Shown: positions 18,248 to 26,304, counted from the first letter of the stretch. The stretch: DNA of 64,000 nt from Nitrospira sp. SG-bin1 (GCA_002083365.1 LVWS01000005.1:124001-188000); one strand, 5' to 3'. Numbers and translations are program-made. The notes: generated by a model not told the origin, from the letters alone.

Positions 18248-19108
18248 TTACATCAGCAATTCGATCCGTTGATTATGTGGGAGACCGGTTTCCTGCCTCC
18301 CCGGTGAGGGCTGGTGCATCGAACCGGCGCCGATTGCGGTCACCGGATTCGTGAGCCCATGACGTGTCAAGTACTGCTTGACGGCTTCGGCGCGATGCAG
18401 GCTCAGTTGGACGTTGAGTTCCGTCTGACCAACAGCGTCGGTATGGCTTGCGATCTCAATCGGCGCGTGGGGAGCCTTCCGCAAGAGAACGATGATTTGG
18501 TCCAGGACCGCCTGTCCGTTGGTCGTGATCCTGGCACTATTGGGCTCAAACTCGAGGGGTGATTTTGCCAGAACTTGGTTCAGCGACAGTTGGAGCGCCG
18601 ACAGAGGAACAACGGCGGATGCCGACGCGGTCGCCGATGCCACCTGCACACGATCTTCAATCTTTAAACCTGCGCGTATCGCCGGAGCCAGAGCCTTTAG
18701 GACATCGGCTTTCTCGCGATGACCGGCCACTTGGCCGATCACGACCAGCGACCGTCCGTCGATCATGATGGACCCGCGCTCGATCATCAGGCCCAAGATC
18801 GGCAAGATCTGTGGAACGGTGTCGACCCAGGCGGCCGCCGTGACCTGCTTATCGACGATGAACTGGTCGACTACACGCGTTCGTGTCTTTGCCGAGAGAA
18901 TATTCGCCTGCTCAAGAATCGTGGCCCTGCTGCGCTCATTGGGCAACGAGCCGCGAAAGACCAACCGGCCCTGTTCAAAACTGGCATGGAATGAGGCGGG
19001 GGTCACGGCGGTGGACCGCGACCATGAGGCGAGATGCCGTGGAATGCACACCAGGGCGAGCAGGATCAGCGCCACTGCACCTCCGCTGAGAATCCACGCA
19101 CGCTTCAT
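18248..19108 (-). CDS. BON/OmpA-like envelope protein
   Basis: A 286-residue protein with one N-terminal transmembrane or signal segment (WILSGGAVALILLALVCIP), a central region with two BON-like repeats (LVFRGSLPNERSRATILEQA at ~50, and SLVVIGQVAGHREKADVLKA at ~122), and a C-terminal OmpA/MotB-type peptidoglycan-binding domain (FEPNSARITTNGQAVLDQI, IASHTDAVGQTELNVQLSLH, then RAEAVKQYL). This order resembles mycobacterial ArfA/OmpATb. It probably spans or decorates the envelope and contacts peptidoglycan. It is directly followed by the coiled-coil H3TH gene, and a decayed relative of its 5' end occurs at 21590-21757. Confidence 0.8.
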   Translation of the reverse strand: MKRAWILSGGAVALILLALVCIPRHLASWSRSTAVTPASFHASFEQGRLVFRGSLPNERSRATILEQANILSAKTRTRVVDQFIVDKQVTAAAWVDTVPQILPILGLMIERGSIMIDGRSLVVIGQVAGHREKADVLKALAPAIRAGLKIEDRVQVASATASASAVVPLSALQLSLNQVLAKSPLEFEPNSARITTNGQAVLDQIIVLLRKAPHAPIEIASHTDAVGQTELNVQLSLHRAEAVKQYLTRHGLTNPVTAIGAGSMHQPSPGRQETGLPHNQRIELLM

Positions 19109-19158
19109 GGGATCAACTTGGTATAGATGACGTGGTTACCGGCTCGCGAGGCGCCACG

Positions 19159-19189
19159 GTACCATATTTGACGCCATCTGTACTAGGGT
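19159..19189 (-). promoter_or_regulatory. conserved upstream element, copy 1
   Basis: This 31-bp segment (plus-strand GTACCA at one end, TGTACTAGGGT at the other) is 50 bp upstream of the OmpA-like start codon. It is matched over its full length, without gaps and at 23 of 31 positions, by 21807-21837, which is 49 bp upstream of the relic OmpA start. On the minus strand it reads ACCCTAGTACA-N12-T(A/G)TGGTAC. The spacing between blocks would suit a promoter, but the left block does not resemble a sigma70 -35 box. Confidence 0.55.
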
Positions 19190-19412
19190 ATGAGTGGGCG
19201 ATCAAGCAGACCAGGGGTGACGCAGCTCCGTTGGTTCCTCAAGGTTGTTCGATCAAGACACATCCACAGAGATATTCGCATCTCAACAAGATTTCACGCC
19301 AACTCATTTGGCTTGATCGGCCAAGGCACATGGGATGGTCGATGAACGTCACGGGACAGGGTGGGGGAGTCACTCAGCGGGACACCGGACACAAGGTGCA
19401 TTAATGAGATGG

Positions 19413-21551
19413 CTAGATCCGTTCCCCATACTTTCGGTAATGTTGCTTCTTGGCGTCGGCAATCCAATTCTCCCGTTTGATGCGGTCGGGATCCGTATCG
19501 AGCTTCTTGGCGATCTTCTCGATATCTTCCGGTTTCCAACGGGCGATCTGGATGAAGGTGCGGGTGCCCAGCTTCTGAAGAGTCTGTGCAAACCCCGGCC
19601 CGATCCCATAGATCTTTTTGAGATCGTCTTCCGGTACGCTCTTACCGACTTTCGGCGGTCTGACAGGAGCATCCGATCCAGCTCCATTCTGGCGAGGCTT
19701 ATGAGACAGGACGGTTGCAGAAGCCGGCGTCGCGCGAAGTGAGGTCCGCAGTTCCTTGAGTCGCTTTTGCAGACGATCGATCTGCTCGTCTTTCCCCGGA
19801 ATACACTGGACTTCCGTTTGTAAGGCGTGACGTTCCGCTTGGAGGTCGTGCAGCTCGCGCTGGAGATGTGCAATCTGTTCATCTCGTTCTTGCAGATGTT
19901 GCTCGTCAAGCTCATGCTGCGCGCGGAGTTGTTCCTGTGCCGTCCATTGTTCCTGCAGTTTCGCCGTCTCGGCTTCCAACTCTTGCACGGTGCGCGCGTG
20001 AGTGCGTTCCCATTCTTTGATCGTTGCCTCCTTTTCGCGAAGGAGATACGTAACCGGCATCAGTTCCTCGATGCGCCGGTCGCGCTCCGTAAGGGCTTGT
20101 TCAAGCTGCTGAATCGTACCGCGATGAGCCGCCTCCCGATCGCTCAGTTCGACTTCCAGCTGATGGACCCGGGCTTGCACGGATTCCAGTTTCTTCACCT
20201 GGGTCCGGAGCCGATCCCGGTCCGCCAGGTTCTCGTTGAGCTGGGCGATATGGTCGCGCAGCACCCGGATTTCTTCTTTGAGAACCTCGCGAGCCTGCTC
20301 GGCAGTGTGACAGGCCTGCTGTGCTCCACGGACCTCATCCAGCTGCGCCGCGGCGGCGGCATTGAACTCGCCGATGCGCCGGTCGCGCTCCGCAAGGGCC
20401 TGTTCGAGCTGCTGAATTGCGCTGCGATGAGCCGACTCCCGATCACTCAGTTCGATCTCCAGCCGATGGACACGATCTTGTGCCGATTCCAGTTTCTCCA
20501 TGCGGGCTCGAACTTGGTCCCGGTCGGCCAGGCCTTCGTTGAGTTGCGTGATATGGTCGCGCAGGACCCGGATTTCTTCCTTGAGGACCTCGCCGGCCTG
20601 TTGGGCCCCGCGAAGTTCGTTCATCTGCGCAGCCGCGACCACATCGAACTCGCCGATGCGCCGGTCGCGCTCCGCAAGGGCCTGTTCGAGCTGCTGAATT
20701 GCGCTGCGATGAGCCGACTCCCGATCACTCAGTTCGACGTGCAGCTGATTGACGCGGATTTGCACTGCCTCCAGCTGTTTCGCCTGAGCACGAAGGTGCT
20801 CCCGGTCCGCGAGACCCTCGTTGAGTTGGGCGATGTGGTCGCGCAACACCCGGATCTCTTCCTTGAGGACTTCGCGGGCCTGCTCGGCGGTCTGAGAGGC
20901 CTGTTGCGCCCCACGGAGCTCATCCAGCTGCGCCGCGGCGGCGGCATCGAACTCACCGATGCGCCGGTCACGTTCCGCAAGAACCTGTTCGAGTTGCTGA
21001 ATCCTACGGCGATGGGCCGCTTCTCGATCGCTCAGTTCGACCTCTAGCAGATGCACGCGATCTTGTGCCGATTCTAGTTTTTCCATGCGGGCTCGGACTT
21101 GGTCCCGGTCGGCCAGGCCCTCGTTGAGTTGCGTGACATGGTCGCGCAACACCCGGATTTCCTCCTTGAGGACTTCACGGGCCTGTTGGGCCCCGCGAAG
21201 GTCATCCCCTTGAGTGGCGATGATCGCATTGAGCTCGCTTGCATGTTGACGTGCCGCCACGCCTTCAGCCTCCAGGTCGGCCACTCGTCTTGACCGTAGA
21301 GCCAGTTCTGCTTCGAGCGCCTTCAATTGTTCGCCACGAGCAGTCAACTCCCGTTGGGCTGAAGAGAACTGGGTCTCGGACGACATGACTTTCTGTTCGA
21401 GCACCTGCATCGCTGCAGTCTTCACCTTCAAGTCATGAGACGTCGTCTCGAGCAGCCGTTCCTTGGCCCGCAAGAGATTGGCCAGCTCTTGGTATTGTTG
21501 TTCCAGAGAATCCTTGGACGGAGGCTGCAGCCACCTGCTCATTTTGCTCAT
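19413..21551 (-). CDS. soluble coiled-coil protein with C-terminal H3TH domain (copy 2)
   Basis: A 712-residue paralogue of the 16605-18233 protein. It lacks the transmembrane helix (starts MSKMSRWLQPPSKDSLEQQY) but rejoins the paralogue at LANLLRAKERLLETTSHDLK. The coiled coil is longer, with four repeat units (116-505) alternating 94, 101, 94 and 101 residues. The C-terminal domain (KKIYGIGPGFAQTLQKLGTR ... RENWIADAKKQHYRKYGERI) is almost unchanged. It is probably cytoplasmic. Upstream lie a relic of an OmpA-like gene and a copy of the conserved promoter-like element, so this gene is the second half of a tandem duplication. The function is unknown; the H3TH fold suggests nucleic-acid contact. 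Confidence 0.8.
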   Translation of the reverse strand: MSKMSRWLQPPSKDSLEQQYQELANLLRAKERLLETTSHDLKVKTAAMQVLEQKVMSSETQFSSAQRELTARGEQLKALEAELALRSRRVADLEAEGVAARQHASELNAIIATQGDDLRGAQQAREVLKEEIRVLRDHVTQLNEGLADRDQVRARMEKLESAQDRVHLLEVELSDREAAHRRRIQQLEQVLAERDRRIGEFDAAAAAQLDELRGAQQASQTAEQAREVLKEEIRVLRDHIAQLNEGLADREHLRAQAKQLEAVQIRVNQLHVELSDRESAHRSAIQQLEQALAERDRRIGEFDVVAAAQMNELRGAQQAGEVLKEEIRVLRDHITQLNEGLADRDQVRARMEKLESAQDRVHRLEIELSDRESAHRSAIQQLEQALAERDRRIGEFNAAAAAQLDEVRGAQQACHTAEQAREVLKEEIRVLRDHIAQLNENLADRDRLRTQVKKLESVQARVHQLEVELSDREAAHRGTIQQLEQALTERDRRIEELMPVTYLLREKEATIKEWERTHARTVQELEAETAKLQEQWTAQEQLRAQHELDEQHLQERDEQIAHLQRELHDLQAERHALQTEVQCIPGKDEQIDRLQKRLKELRTSLRATPASATVLSHKPRQNGAGSDAPVRPPKVGKSVPEDDLKKIYGIGPGFAQTLQKLGTRTFIQIARWKPEDIEKIAKKLDTDPDRIKRENWIADAKKQHYRKYGERI
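20037..21206 (-). repeat. four tandem coding repeats alternating 282 and 303 bp
   Basis: Unit boundaries by residue are 116-209 (94 aa), 210-310 (101), 311-404 (94) and 405-505 (101). Units share xELRGAQQA, REVLKEEIRVLRDH, QLNEGLADR and DREAAHR/DRESAHR. Long units carry seven extra residues (SQTAEQA or CHTAEQA) after GAQQA, exactly one heptad, so the coiled-coil register is kept. The alternation suggests a two-unit block was duplicated. Confidence 0.8.
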
Positions 21552-21589
21552 GATGTTAACATCCTTGCATCACACGTTTTTACGGCATC

Positions 21590-21757
21590 TCATTGAAGGT
21601 TTGGTTGACATTTTTGCGAAGAACATGCCGAACCAGAACCGGTCACAGTCAACGAAGTCGTGAGTTCGAGGTGAAGGGGCACAATGATGGGGATGCAGGT
21701 CCCGACGTGGGGCATCAATACCACCATACCGCCCGTGAGAATACCCGCATGCCTCAT
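21590..21757 (-). pseudogene. 5' relic of a BON/OmpA-like gene
   Basis: A 55-codon frame starting MRHAGILTGGMVVLMP and continuing HVGTCIP aligns without gaps to the start of the OmpA-like protein (MKRAWILSGGAVALIL...VCIP): the identical positions include A4, I6, L7, G9, G10, V12, L14, C21, I22 and P23. The DNA of the first ~70 bases also matches closely (shared TGCG, ATTCTCA, GTGG, TGAT and TGCAT blocks at equal spacing). The BON and OmpA domains are missing, and it stops 38 bp before the coiled-coil gene. It is most simply the truncated first gene of a duplicated operon. A short peptide still being translated cannot be excluded. Confidence 0.65.
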
Positions 21758-21806
21758 GAGCTCAGTCCGCTGTAGATGGTTACGGCGACTGGGGTGCGAA
21801 GTGACC

Positions 21807-21837
21807 GTACCACACTTGATGAGGCATGTACTAGGGT
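21807..21837 (-). promoter_or_regulatory. conserved upstream element, copy 2
   Basis: The counterpart of 19159-19189: same length, 23 of 31 bases identical, and 49 bp from the relic start codon against 50 bp in copy 1. It lies in the divergent region between the coiled-coil gene and the HdeD-like gene. Copy 1 has no plus-strand gene nearby, so the element most likely serves the minus-strand unit. Confidence 0.55.
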
Positions 21838-22003
21838 GAAATTTGGCCAGCCGAGCGGTGAAGTAGAGAATATATTGACTATCTTTACGACTCGATGAGG
21901 AACTTGGCCGATGCCCTCCGTCCAATATCTTTTCTACAGAAGTACGACCAACCTGGGGAATCTCCCTGTCTTATCCCCAAGGGAGGAGCGATATCCTTCT
22001 CGT

Positions 22004-22606
22004 ATGGTTATACCGACTGCGATTCCATCTGAAAAAGAGCTGGATAAACTTCCGATGCGATGGTGGGCGATGACGCTCCGGGGATTGCTTGGTATTCTCC
22101 TCGGTGTCGTCGCGTTCTTCATGCCGCTTTCCACCTTGCTGGCGCTCGTCTATCTGTTCGGCGCCTATGCCTTTTTGGACGGACTCTTCAACCTCGTAGC
22201 CGCATGGCGGCAAACGACCCGGCAAAAACCATGGTGGGCGCTGTTGCTGTCGGGCATCGCTGGAATCGGTGCGGCTATCATCAGCTTTGTATGGCCCGGC
22301 ATCACGGCGCTCGCATTAGTCTACGTGGTGTCGGCTTGGGCGCTCATCACGGGGGGATTAGAGGTCGCGGCTGCGGTAAAGCTGCGTAAAGAAATCGAGG
22401 GTGAATGGCTGTTAGCCCTTTCAGGCATCCTGTCCATAGTCCTGGGCTTTCTTCTCGCATTTTTTCCTGATGCCGGTACCATCGGATTAGTCTGGTATCT
22501 CGGGACCTATGCGATGGTATTCGGCGGCTTCATGATTGCTTTGAGTTTGCGCCTGCGGACCCGTCAGAATCGGGATCGTCCATCCTCTGCCCAGATGGCC
22601 GCATAA
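22004..22606 (+). CDS. HdeD-family (DUF308) membrane protein
   Basis: About 200 residues with six predicted transmembrane helices in the paired pattern of HdeD/DUF308: MTLRGLLGILLGVVAFFMP, TLLALVYLFGAYAFLDGLFN, WWALLLSGIAGIGAAIISFV, a fourth pair around ALALVYVVSAWALITGGLE, then WLLALSGILSIVLGFLLAFF and WYLGTYAMVFGGFMIALSL. HdeD is linked to acid stress in E. coli; in most bacteria the role is not defined. The frame is open to 21911. I chose ATG 22004 because the upstream codons do not look conserved; GGGAGGAG lies 15 bases before it, which is longer than usual. Confidence 0.8.
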   Translation: MVIPTAIPSEKELDKLPMRWWAMTLRGLLGILLGVVAFFMPLSTLLALVYLFGAYAFLDGLFNLVAAWRQTTRQKPWWALLLSGIAGIGAAIISFVWPGITALALVYVVSAWALITGGLEVAAAVKLRKEIEGEWLLALSGILSIVLGFLLAFFPDAGTIGLVWYLGTYAMVFGGFMIALSLRLRTRQNRDRPSSAQMAA

Positions 22607-22670
22607 GCGCCACTCGTTCAACGTCGAATTTTCTTACTGACATGACGTACGATTCGGCGTAAGCCGTGGC

Positions 22671-23135
22671 ATGGGGAAAGAACTAAGCGCCGGGATTCTG
22701 CTTTATCGAATACGGCACAAGACTATCCACGTCCTGCTGGTTCATCCCGGTGGTCCCTTCTGGGCGAAGAAAGATGATGGAGCCTGGTCGATTCCGAAAG
22801 GCGAGTATGATGAAGGGACCGATGCGCTGGAGGCTGCCAAGCGAGAATTTCATGAAGAAACCGGTTTTGGAATTTCCGGTGAGACAGTTCCCCTGAGCCC
22901 CTTGCGTCAACCGAGTGGAAAAGTCATTTCCGCTTGGGCCGTTGAGGGGGAAGTCGATGCACGATCAATTCGGAGCAACAGTTTTCGGATGGAATGGCCA
23001 CCGAAGTCAGGTATGCATCAAGAATTCCGTGAGGTTGACCGCGCTGATTGGTTCGATCTCCCCACTGCCCATCGAAAGATCCTTCCGGGCCAGAGACCCT
23101 TTCTCATTCAGCTCGAAGACCTTGTCCAAAAATGA
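22671..23135 (+). CDS. Nudix hydrolase (COG4119-like)
   Basis: A 154-residue Nudix protein, expected to cleave a nucleoside diphosphate linked to another moiety. Conserved N-terminal elements LSAGILLYR and LLVHPGGPFWAKKD are typical of the COG4119 subgroup. The Nudix box runs from Gly44 (GEYDEGTDALEAAK) into REFHEETGF (Arg58, Glu59, Glu62, Glu63, Gly65). The metal-binding REXXEE is intact, but the first Glu of the GX5E consensus is Thr50. The C-terminus has the QEFREVDRADWFDL element common in the group. It stands as a separate gene; the substrate is unknown. Confidence 0.85.
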   Translation: MGKELSAGILLYRIRHKTIHVLLVHPGGPFWAKKDDGAWSIPKGEYDEGTDALEAAKREFHEETGFGISGETVPLSPLRQPSGKVISAWAVEGEVDARSIRSNSFRMEWPPKSGMHQEFREVDRADWFDLPTAHRKILPGQRPFLIQLEDLVQK

Positions 23136-23338
23136 ATCGATTGAGCGTAGAAGTTCGACGGTCCAGAGATTCTGGTGCAGGCTCTTCGCATTTTCCAGCT
23201 GACGATCACGCCTCGGATATTCCCTAGCTCTGTTCACCCCATCACCTACACATAATGGCACGTCGCTGATACGGAGATCCGTAGGAGCGATCTATTCGCT
23301 ACTTGGTATCGGTTCAATATCAATGTATGGAGGGTATT

Positions 23339-23764
23339 ATGAAACGTACGGGATCGGCGATATGGCAAGGTGATCTCAAGAGCGGTAAAGGCACGGTGTC
23401 GACTGAGAGCGGTGTCCTATCCCAAACTCCCTATTCGTTTTCGACGAGATTCGAGAACGGCAAAGGAACGAATCCCGAAGAACTGATCGCTGCCGCCCAT
23501 GCCGGCTGTTTCACCATGGCGCTCTCGGTCCAGTTGGGAGAAGCCGGCCTGAAACCAGAGAAGCTCCACACGACGGCCACCGTCACCTTCGATAAGGTGG
23601 AGGCCGGGTGGACCGTGACCACCATTCTCTTGGACGTCAGAGGCAAGGTGCCCAACGCCGATGAGGCGGCGTGGAACAAAGCGACCGAAGCGGCGAAGAC
23701 CGGTTGTCCGATCTCTCGACTCTTGAACGCGACGATCACGATGGATGCCAAGCTCGAACGCTGA
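23339..23764 (+). CDS. OsmC-family peroxiredoxin
   Basis: A 141-residue OsmC/Ohr-superfamily thiol peroxidase that detoxifies organic hydroperoxides in the cytoplasm. The two redox cysteines are Cys57 (AAHAGCFTMAL) and Cys123 (KTGCPISRLLN); GTNPEELIAAAH is the characteristic motif before the first Cys. The lack of an Ohr-type signature and the SAIWQGDLKSGKGTVS start favour the OsmC branch. ATG 23339 was chosen because TGGAGG lies a few bases upstream, although the frame is open 12 codons further. The HAD phosphatase begins 2 bp after the stop, implying co-translation. Confidence 0.92.
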   Translation: MKRTGSAIWQGDLKSGKGTVSTESGVLSQTPYSFSTRFENGKGTNPEELIAAAHAGCFTMALSVQLGEAGLKPEKLHTTATVTFDKVEAGWTVTTILLDVRGKVPNADEAAWNKATEAAKTGCPISRLLNATITMDAKLER

Positions 23765-23766
23765 TC

Positions 23767-24465
23767 ATGATGATTGTTCGTTCCGATCCCGATGTCCTGG
23801 CGTTCCTTTTCGATCTGGATGGAACACTGGTGGACAGCGTGTATCAACATGTATTGGCCTGGAGGGAGGCGACACAGGCGGCGGATATCGAGCTGCCCGT
23901 CTGGCGCATTCATCGCCAGATCGGCATGAGCGGCGGCTTGATGCTTTCCGCACTGTTGCGTGAGGCCGGCCGACCGCTGTCCGAAACAGAAGCCAGGCAC
24001 ATCCAGCACGTTCACCGTGATGCTTATGCCAGGCAGGCACCCTCCCTGCGAGTCTTACCCGGCACGCACGATCTTCTGGCTACATTGGCACGTCACGGCA
24101 TTCCGTATGCCATCGCGACGAGTGGGCGCCTGGAGAATGCCCGCCACGCGCTTACTCTTTTGAAACTCCATTCTGATGTGCCGATTGTCACGCGGGACGA
24201 TGTCCGGTTCGCCAAACCTGACCCCGACCTCTTTTTAGAGGCAGGGAAACGGTTGAAAGTGCCGATGAGTCGTTGTGTGATCGTGGGCGACAGCGTATGG
24301 GATTTGTTGGCGGCTCGTCGTGCCTCTGCTCTTTCGATCGGCCTCTTATCGGGCGGCTATGGACAAGAGGAATTGGAACGGGCGGGCGCCTACCGCGTGT
24401 ACCACGATCCGGCGGACCTACTGAGACATCTCGATGAAGTCGGTCTACGGTTGGCCTCTGTCTGA
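23767..24465 (+). CDS. HAD-superfamily phosphatase (phosphoglycolate phosphatase-like)
   Basis: A 232-residue haloacid-dehalogenase hydrolase of subfamily IA. Motif I FLFDLDGTLVDS gives nucleophile Asp16 and Asp18; motif II is the Thr/Ser in YAIATSGR; the motif III Lys is in VRFAKPDPDLF; motif IV is VIVGDSVWDLLAAR. A helical cap lies between motifs I and II. It probably dephosphorylates a small phosphorylated metabolite; the specific substrate cannot be told. The first ATG after the OsmC stop is used; a longer frame would overlap osmC. Confidence 0.88.
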   Translation: MMIVRSDPDVLAFLFDLDGTLVDSVYQHVLAWREATQAADIELPVWRIHRQIGMSGGLMLSALLREAGRPLSETEARHIQHVHRDAYARQAPSLRVLPGTHDLLATLARHGIPYAIATSGRLENARHALTLLKLHSDVPIVTRDDVRFAKPDPDLFLEAGKRLKVPMSRCVIVGDSVWDLLAARRASALSIGLLSGGYGQEELERAGAYRVYHDPADLLRHLDEVGLRLASV

Positions 24466-24555
24466 TGGATAACATGGGTAATAAAAGAAGACCGAGATTA
24501 GCGCTGGCGGCATGGCACGACGAGAAGTGCTGAAAGTCCGTTACGGTATAACGTT

Positions 24556-25296
24556 ATGACAGAAAGTATGCCAGGTCCATCGCGACTTAAGGACAAAGTT
24601 GCGATTATCACGGGCAGCAGTAGCGGAATCGGTAAGGCCATCGCCCTTCGGTTCGGCCAGGAAGGGGCGAAGGTGATCGTTGCCGCTCGACGAATGGCGT
24701 TCTGTCGGCAGACAGTTGAACAGATACGGCAACATGGCGGAGAAGCCTTGGCTATGCAAACCAATGTGGCCGACGAGCAGCAGGTAGAACGGCTGATCTC
24801 GCAGACGGTAGCCCACTATGGCCGGATCGATATTCTCGTCAACAACGCCGGTATCGGCGGAGGAGGGCGTCTAGCTGAGACGAGTACGCAGGCATTCGAT
24901 GATGTGATGAACATCAACTTGCGCGGCACGTTCTTTTGCTGCCGGGCTGGCTTCCGACAGATGAAACGGCAGGGCGGCGGTGTGATCATCAACATGTCGA
25001 GCGTGGCCGGGTTGCAAGCTTGGGCGGGCACCGGAACCTACAGTGCATCGAAACACGGCATTATGGCGCTGACCGAATCATTGGCTGACGAAGGTCGTCA
25101 CCATCACATCAAGGTCAGCGCCATTTGTCCAGCGGCAGTGGCGGACGAGTTGGTGGATGCCTCTCCGGCAGACATCGAGCGCAGTGAAAAGATCGATCCA
25201 TTCGATGTGGCGGAGGCAGCAGTGTATCTCTCAACACTTGGAAAATACGCCGTGGTGCATCGCATCGTCATTGACCGGCTGGGCGCGGATTGGTGA
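24556..25296 (+). CDS. short-chain dehydrogenase/reductase
   Basis: A 246-residue classical SDR, an NAD(P)-dependent oxidoreductase. Cofactor motif TGSSSGIG (20-27), structural NNAG (96-99), catalytic Asn120 (MNINLRG), Ser149 (INMSSVAG), Tyr162 and Lys166 (YSASK) are all present. The C-terminal part after ICPAAVADELVD is somewhat shorter than in many SDRs and ends VHRIVIDRLGADW. The substrate is unknown. Transcribed alone, 90 bp after the HAD gene. Confidence 0.9.
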   Translation: MTESMPGPSRLKDKVAIITGSSSGIGKAIALRFGQEGAKVIVAARRMAFCRQTVEQIRQHGGEALAMQTNVADEQQVERLISQTVAHYGRIDILVNNAGIGGGGRLAETSTQAFDDVMNINLRGTFFCCRAGFRQMKRQGGGVIINMSSVAGLQAWAGTGTYSASKHGIMALTESLADEGRHHHIKVSAICPAAVADELVDASPADIERSEKIDPFDVAEAAVYLSTLGKYAVVHRIVIDRLGADW

Positions 25297-25385
25297 AGTG
25301 GGTGGGTGAAGACAACATGCGTTGGGAATCGTTTCCGATATAGCCGAGCACCGATCACCCGTCACCCGCAGCGACCATCCACCGG

Positions 25386-25469
25386 AGTGGCCTGTTCTTG
25401 ACGGAGAAAGGAAGGGATGTAGATTCCGTGCTCAAAGCTCTGAAACAGTGGAGAGAACGATACGGGTAG
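25386..25469 (+). pseudogene. possible 3' fragment of an HxlR-type regulator gene
   Basis: In one plus-strand frame the sequence reads SGLFLTEKGRDVDSVLKALK followed by QWRERYG and a stop. This resembles the C-terminal end of HxlR-family winged-helix regulators (typically YxLTEKGRxLxPVLxALxxWGERY). Nothing upstream continues the domain in frame, so it would be a remnant. The match is short and rests on my recollection of the family. Confidence 0.35.
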
Positions 25470-25549
25470 GAGGACGTAAGTATGGGCCCACCCTCATGCG
25501 GTGAGCCCGTCAGTAGACAGGACGGTACGAATTTTCCCTCCAGAAGACA

Positions 25550-26035
25550 TTAGAGGTATACCTTCTGGACGTCATCCTTGCGTCTTCTTAAATTTGTTCC
25601 GATTCGGGTTCGCTCCCGCTCGTAGCCTACGGCGGTGAAGTACAAAGCGCGGTCGAAGAATTGGTTGAGCAGATGCATCAGCTCCAACTCCCCGTGCAGT
25701 TCGATGGCGCTATCGGATAAGCCTTCCCGTTGGACGAAGGCGCACATGTGCTCCTTCGTAGCGGTGATGGCCCAGAGAAAGTGGCTGTACGCCACACCTT
25801 GCGTCGCGCGGCGCGCGCCAAGCTCCGTGTAACGCTGCTCGACTTCCGCTTCGGTCATGTCCATCAGCCAGTTATTCAGATTCTGGTAGATCTCGCGGGT
25901 ACGGGCGCGGAGTTCATCTGGTGGGACTTTACGGAGGTCGCTACAACGTGGAGAGTTCCACACTTTCTCGCTGAGTTCTCGAGCAAGCTGTTCGGAATTT
26001 TTCTCGATCAGTTTCACCAATCGACCAGCCAGCAT
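25550..26035 (-). CDS. RsbRD N-terminal-like sensor-domain protein
   Basis: A 161-residue helical protein beginning MLAGRLVKLIEKNSEQLARE. The overall pattern (LxxxIxxNxxxLxxxxxxxV, then YSHFLWAITATKEHMCAFVQ, then ELELMHLLNQFFDRALYFTA and VGYE) resembles the RsbRD/RsbU N-terminal four-helix sensor domain, found alone or fused to signalling modules. No STAS or kinase domain is attached. GGAGGT stands 6 bases before ATG 26035; an in-frame extension to 26107 is unlikely to be translated. A role in stress or redox signalling is an inference. Confidence 0.65.
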   Translation of the reverse strand: MLAGRLVKLIEKNSEQLARELSEKVWNSPRCSDLRKVPPDELRARTREIYQNLNNWLMDMTEAEVEQRYTELGARRATQGVAYSHFLWAITATKEHMCAFVQREGLSDSAIELHGELELMHLLNQFFDRALYFTAVGYERERTRIGTNLRRRKDDVQKVYL

Positions 26036-26106
26036 AGCGCACCTCCATAGTGAATGGTTATGTAGGGGAATGCATGGGGACTCCTCACCGCATCGCCGAG
26101 GAAACA

Positions 26107-26304
26107 TTACTCGAATGGCAGCGCCAACGTCAATGACACGTTGGTTGGGACCGGCTGATGCCTCTGACTCATAGCGATGGACAAAAACAGGCCGAGCGAA
26201 GAAACCGCCAATCTGACTGCCTCGGCCGCCACCGATGGATTGACTTCAAGTCTCTCCCTGATGAGGCGGTCAGTAAGATGTCGCCTTGAACTTACCCGAC
26301 TCAT
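26107..26304 (-). CDS. small hypothetical protein, 65 aa
   Basis: I do not recognise this protein. It starts MSRVSSRRHLTDRLIRERLE, continues with a helix-prone segment SVAAEAVRLAVSSLGLFLSI, and ends TNVSLTLALPFE. GAAGGAT is placed 7 bases upstream of the ATG, a good ribosome-binding site, and it reads in the same direction as the RsbRD-like gene 70 bp further on. The purH leader is on the other strand. Confidence 0.4.
   Translation of the reverse strand: MSRVSSRRHLTDRLIRERLEVNPSVAAEAVRLAVSSLGLFLSIAMSQRHQPVPTNVSLTLALPFE

Noticed and set aside
19827..21047. A 406-codon plus-strand open frame with internal repeats
   Set aside because: The repetition merely mirrors the coiled-coil repeats on the minus strand.
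17259..21206. Tandem repeats considered as a CRISPR array
   Set aside because: Units of 282-303 bp without spacers, in frame with a coiled-coil protein.
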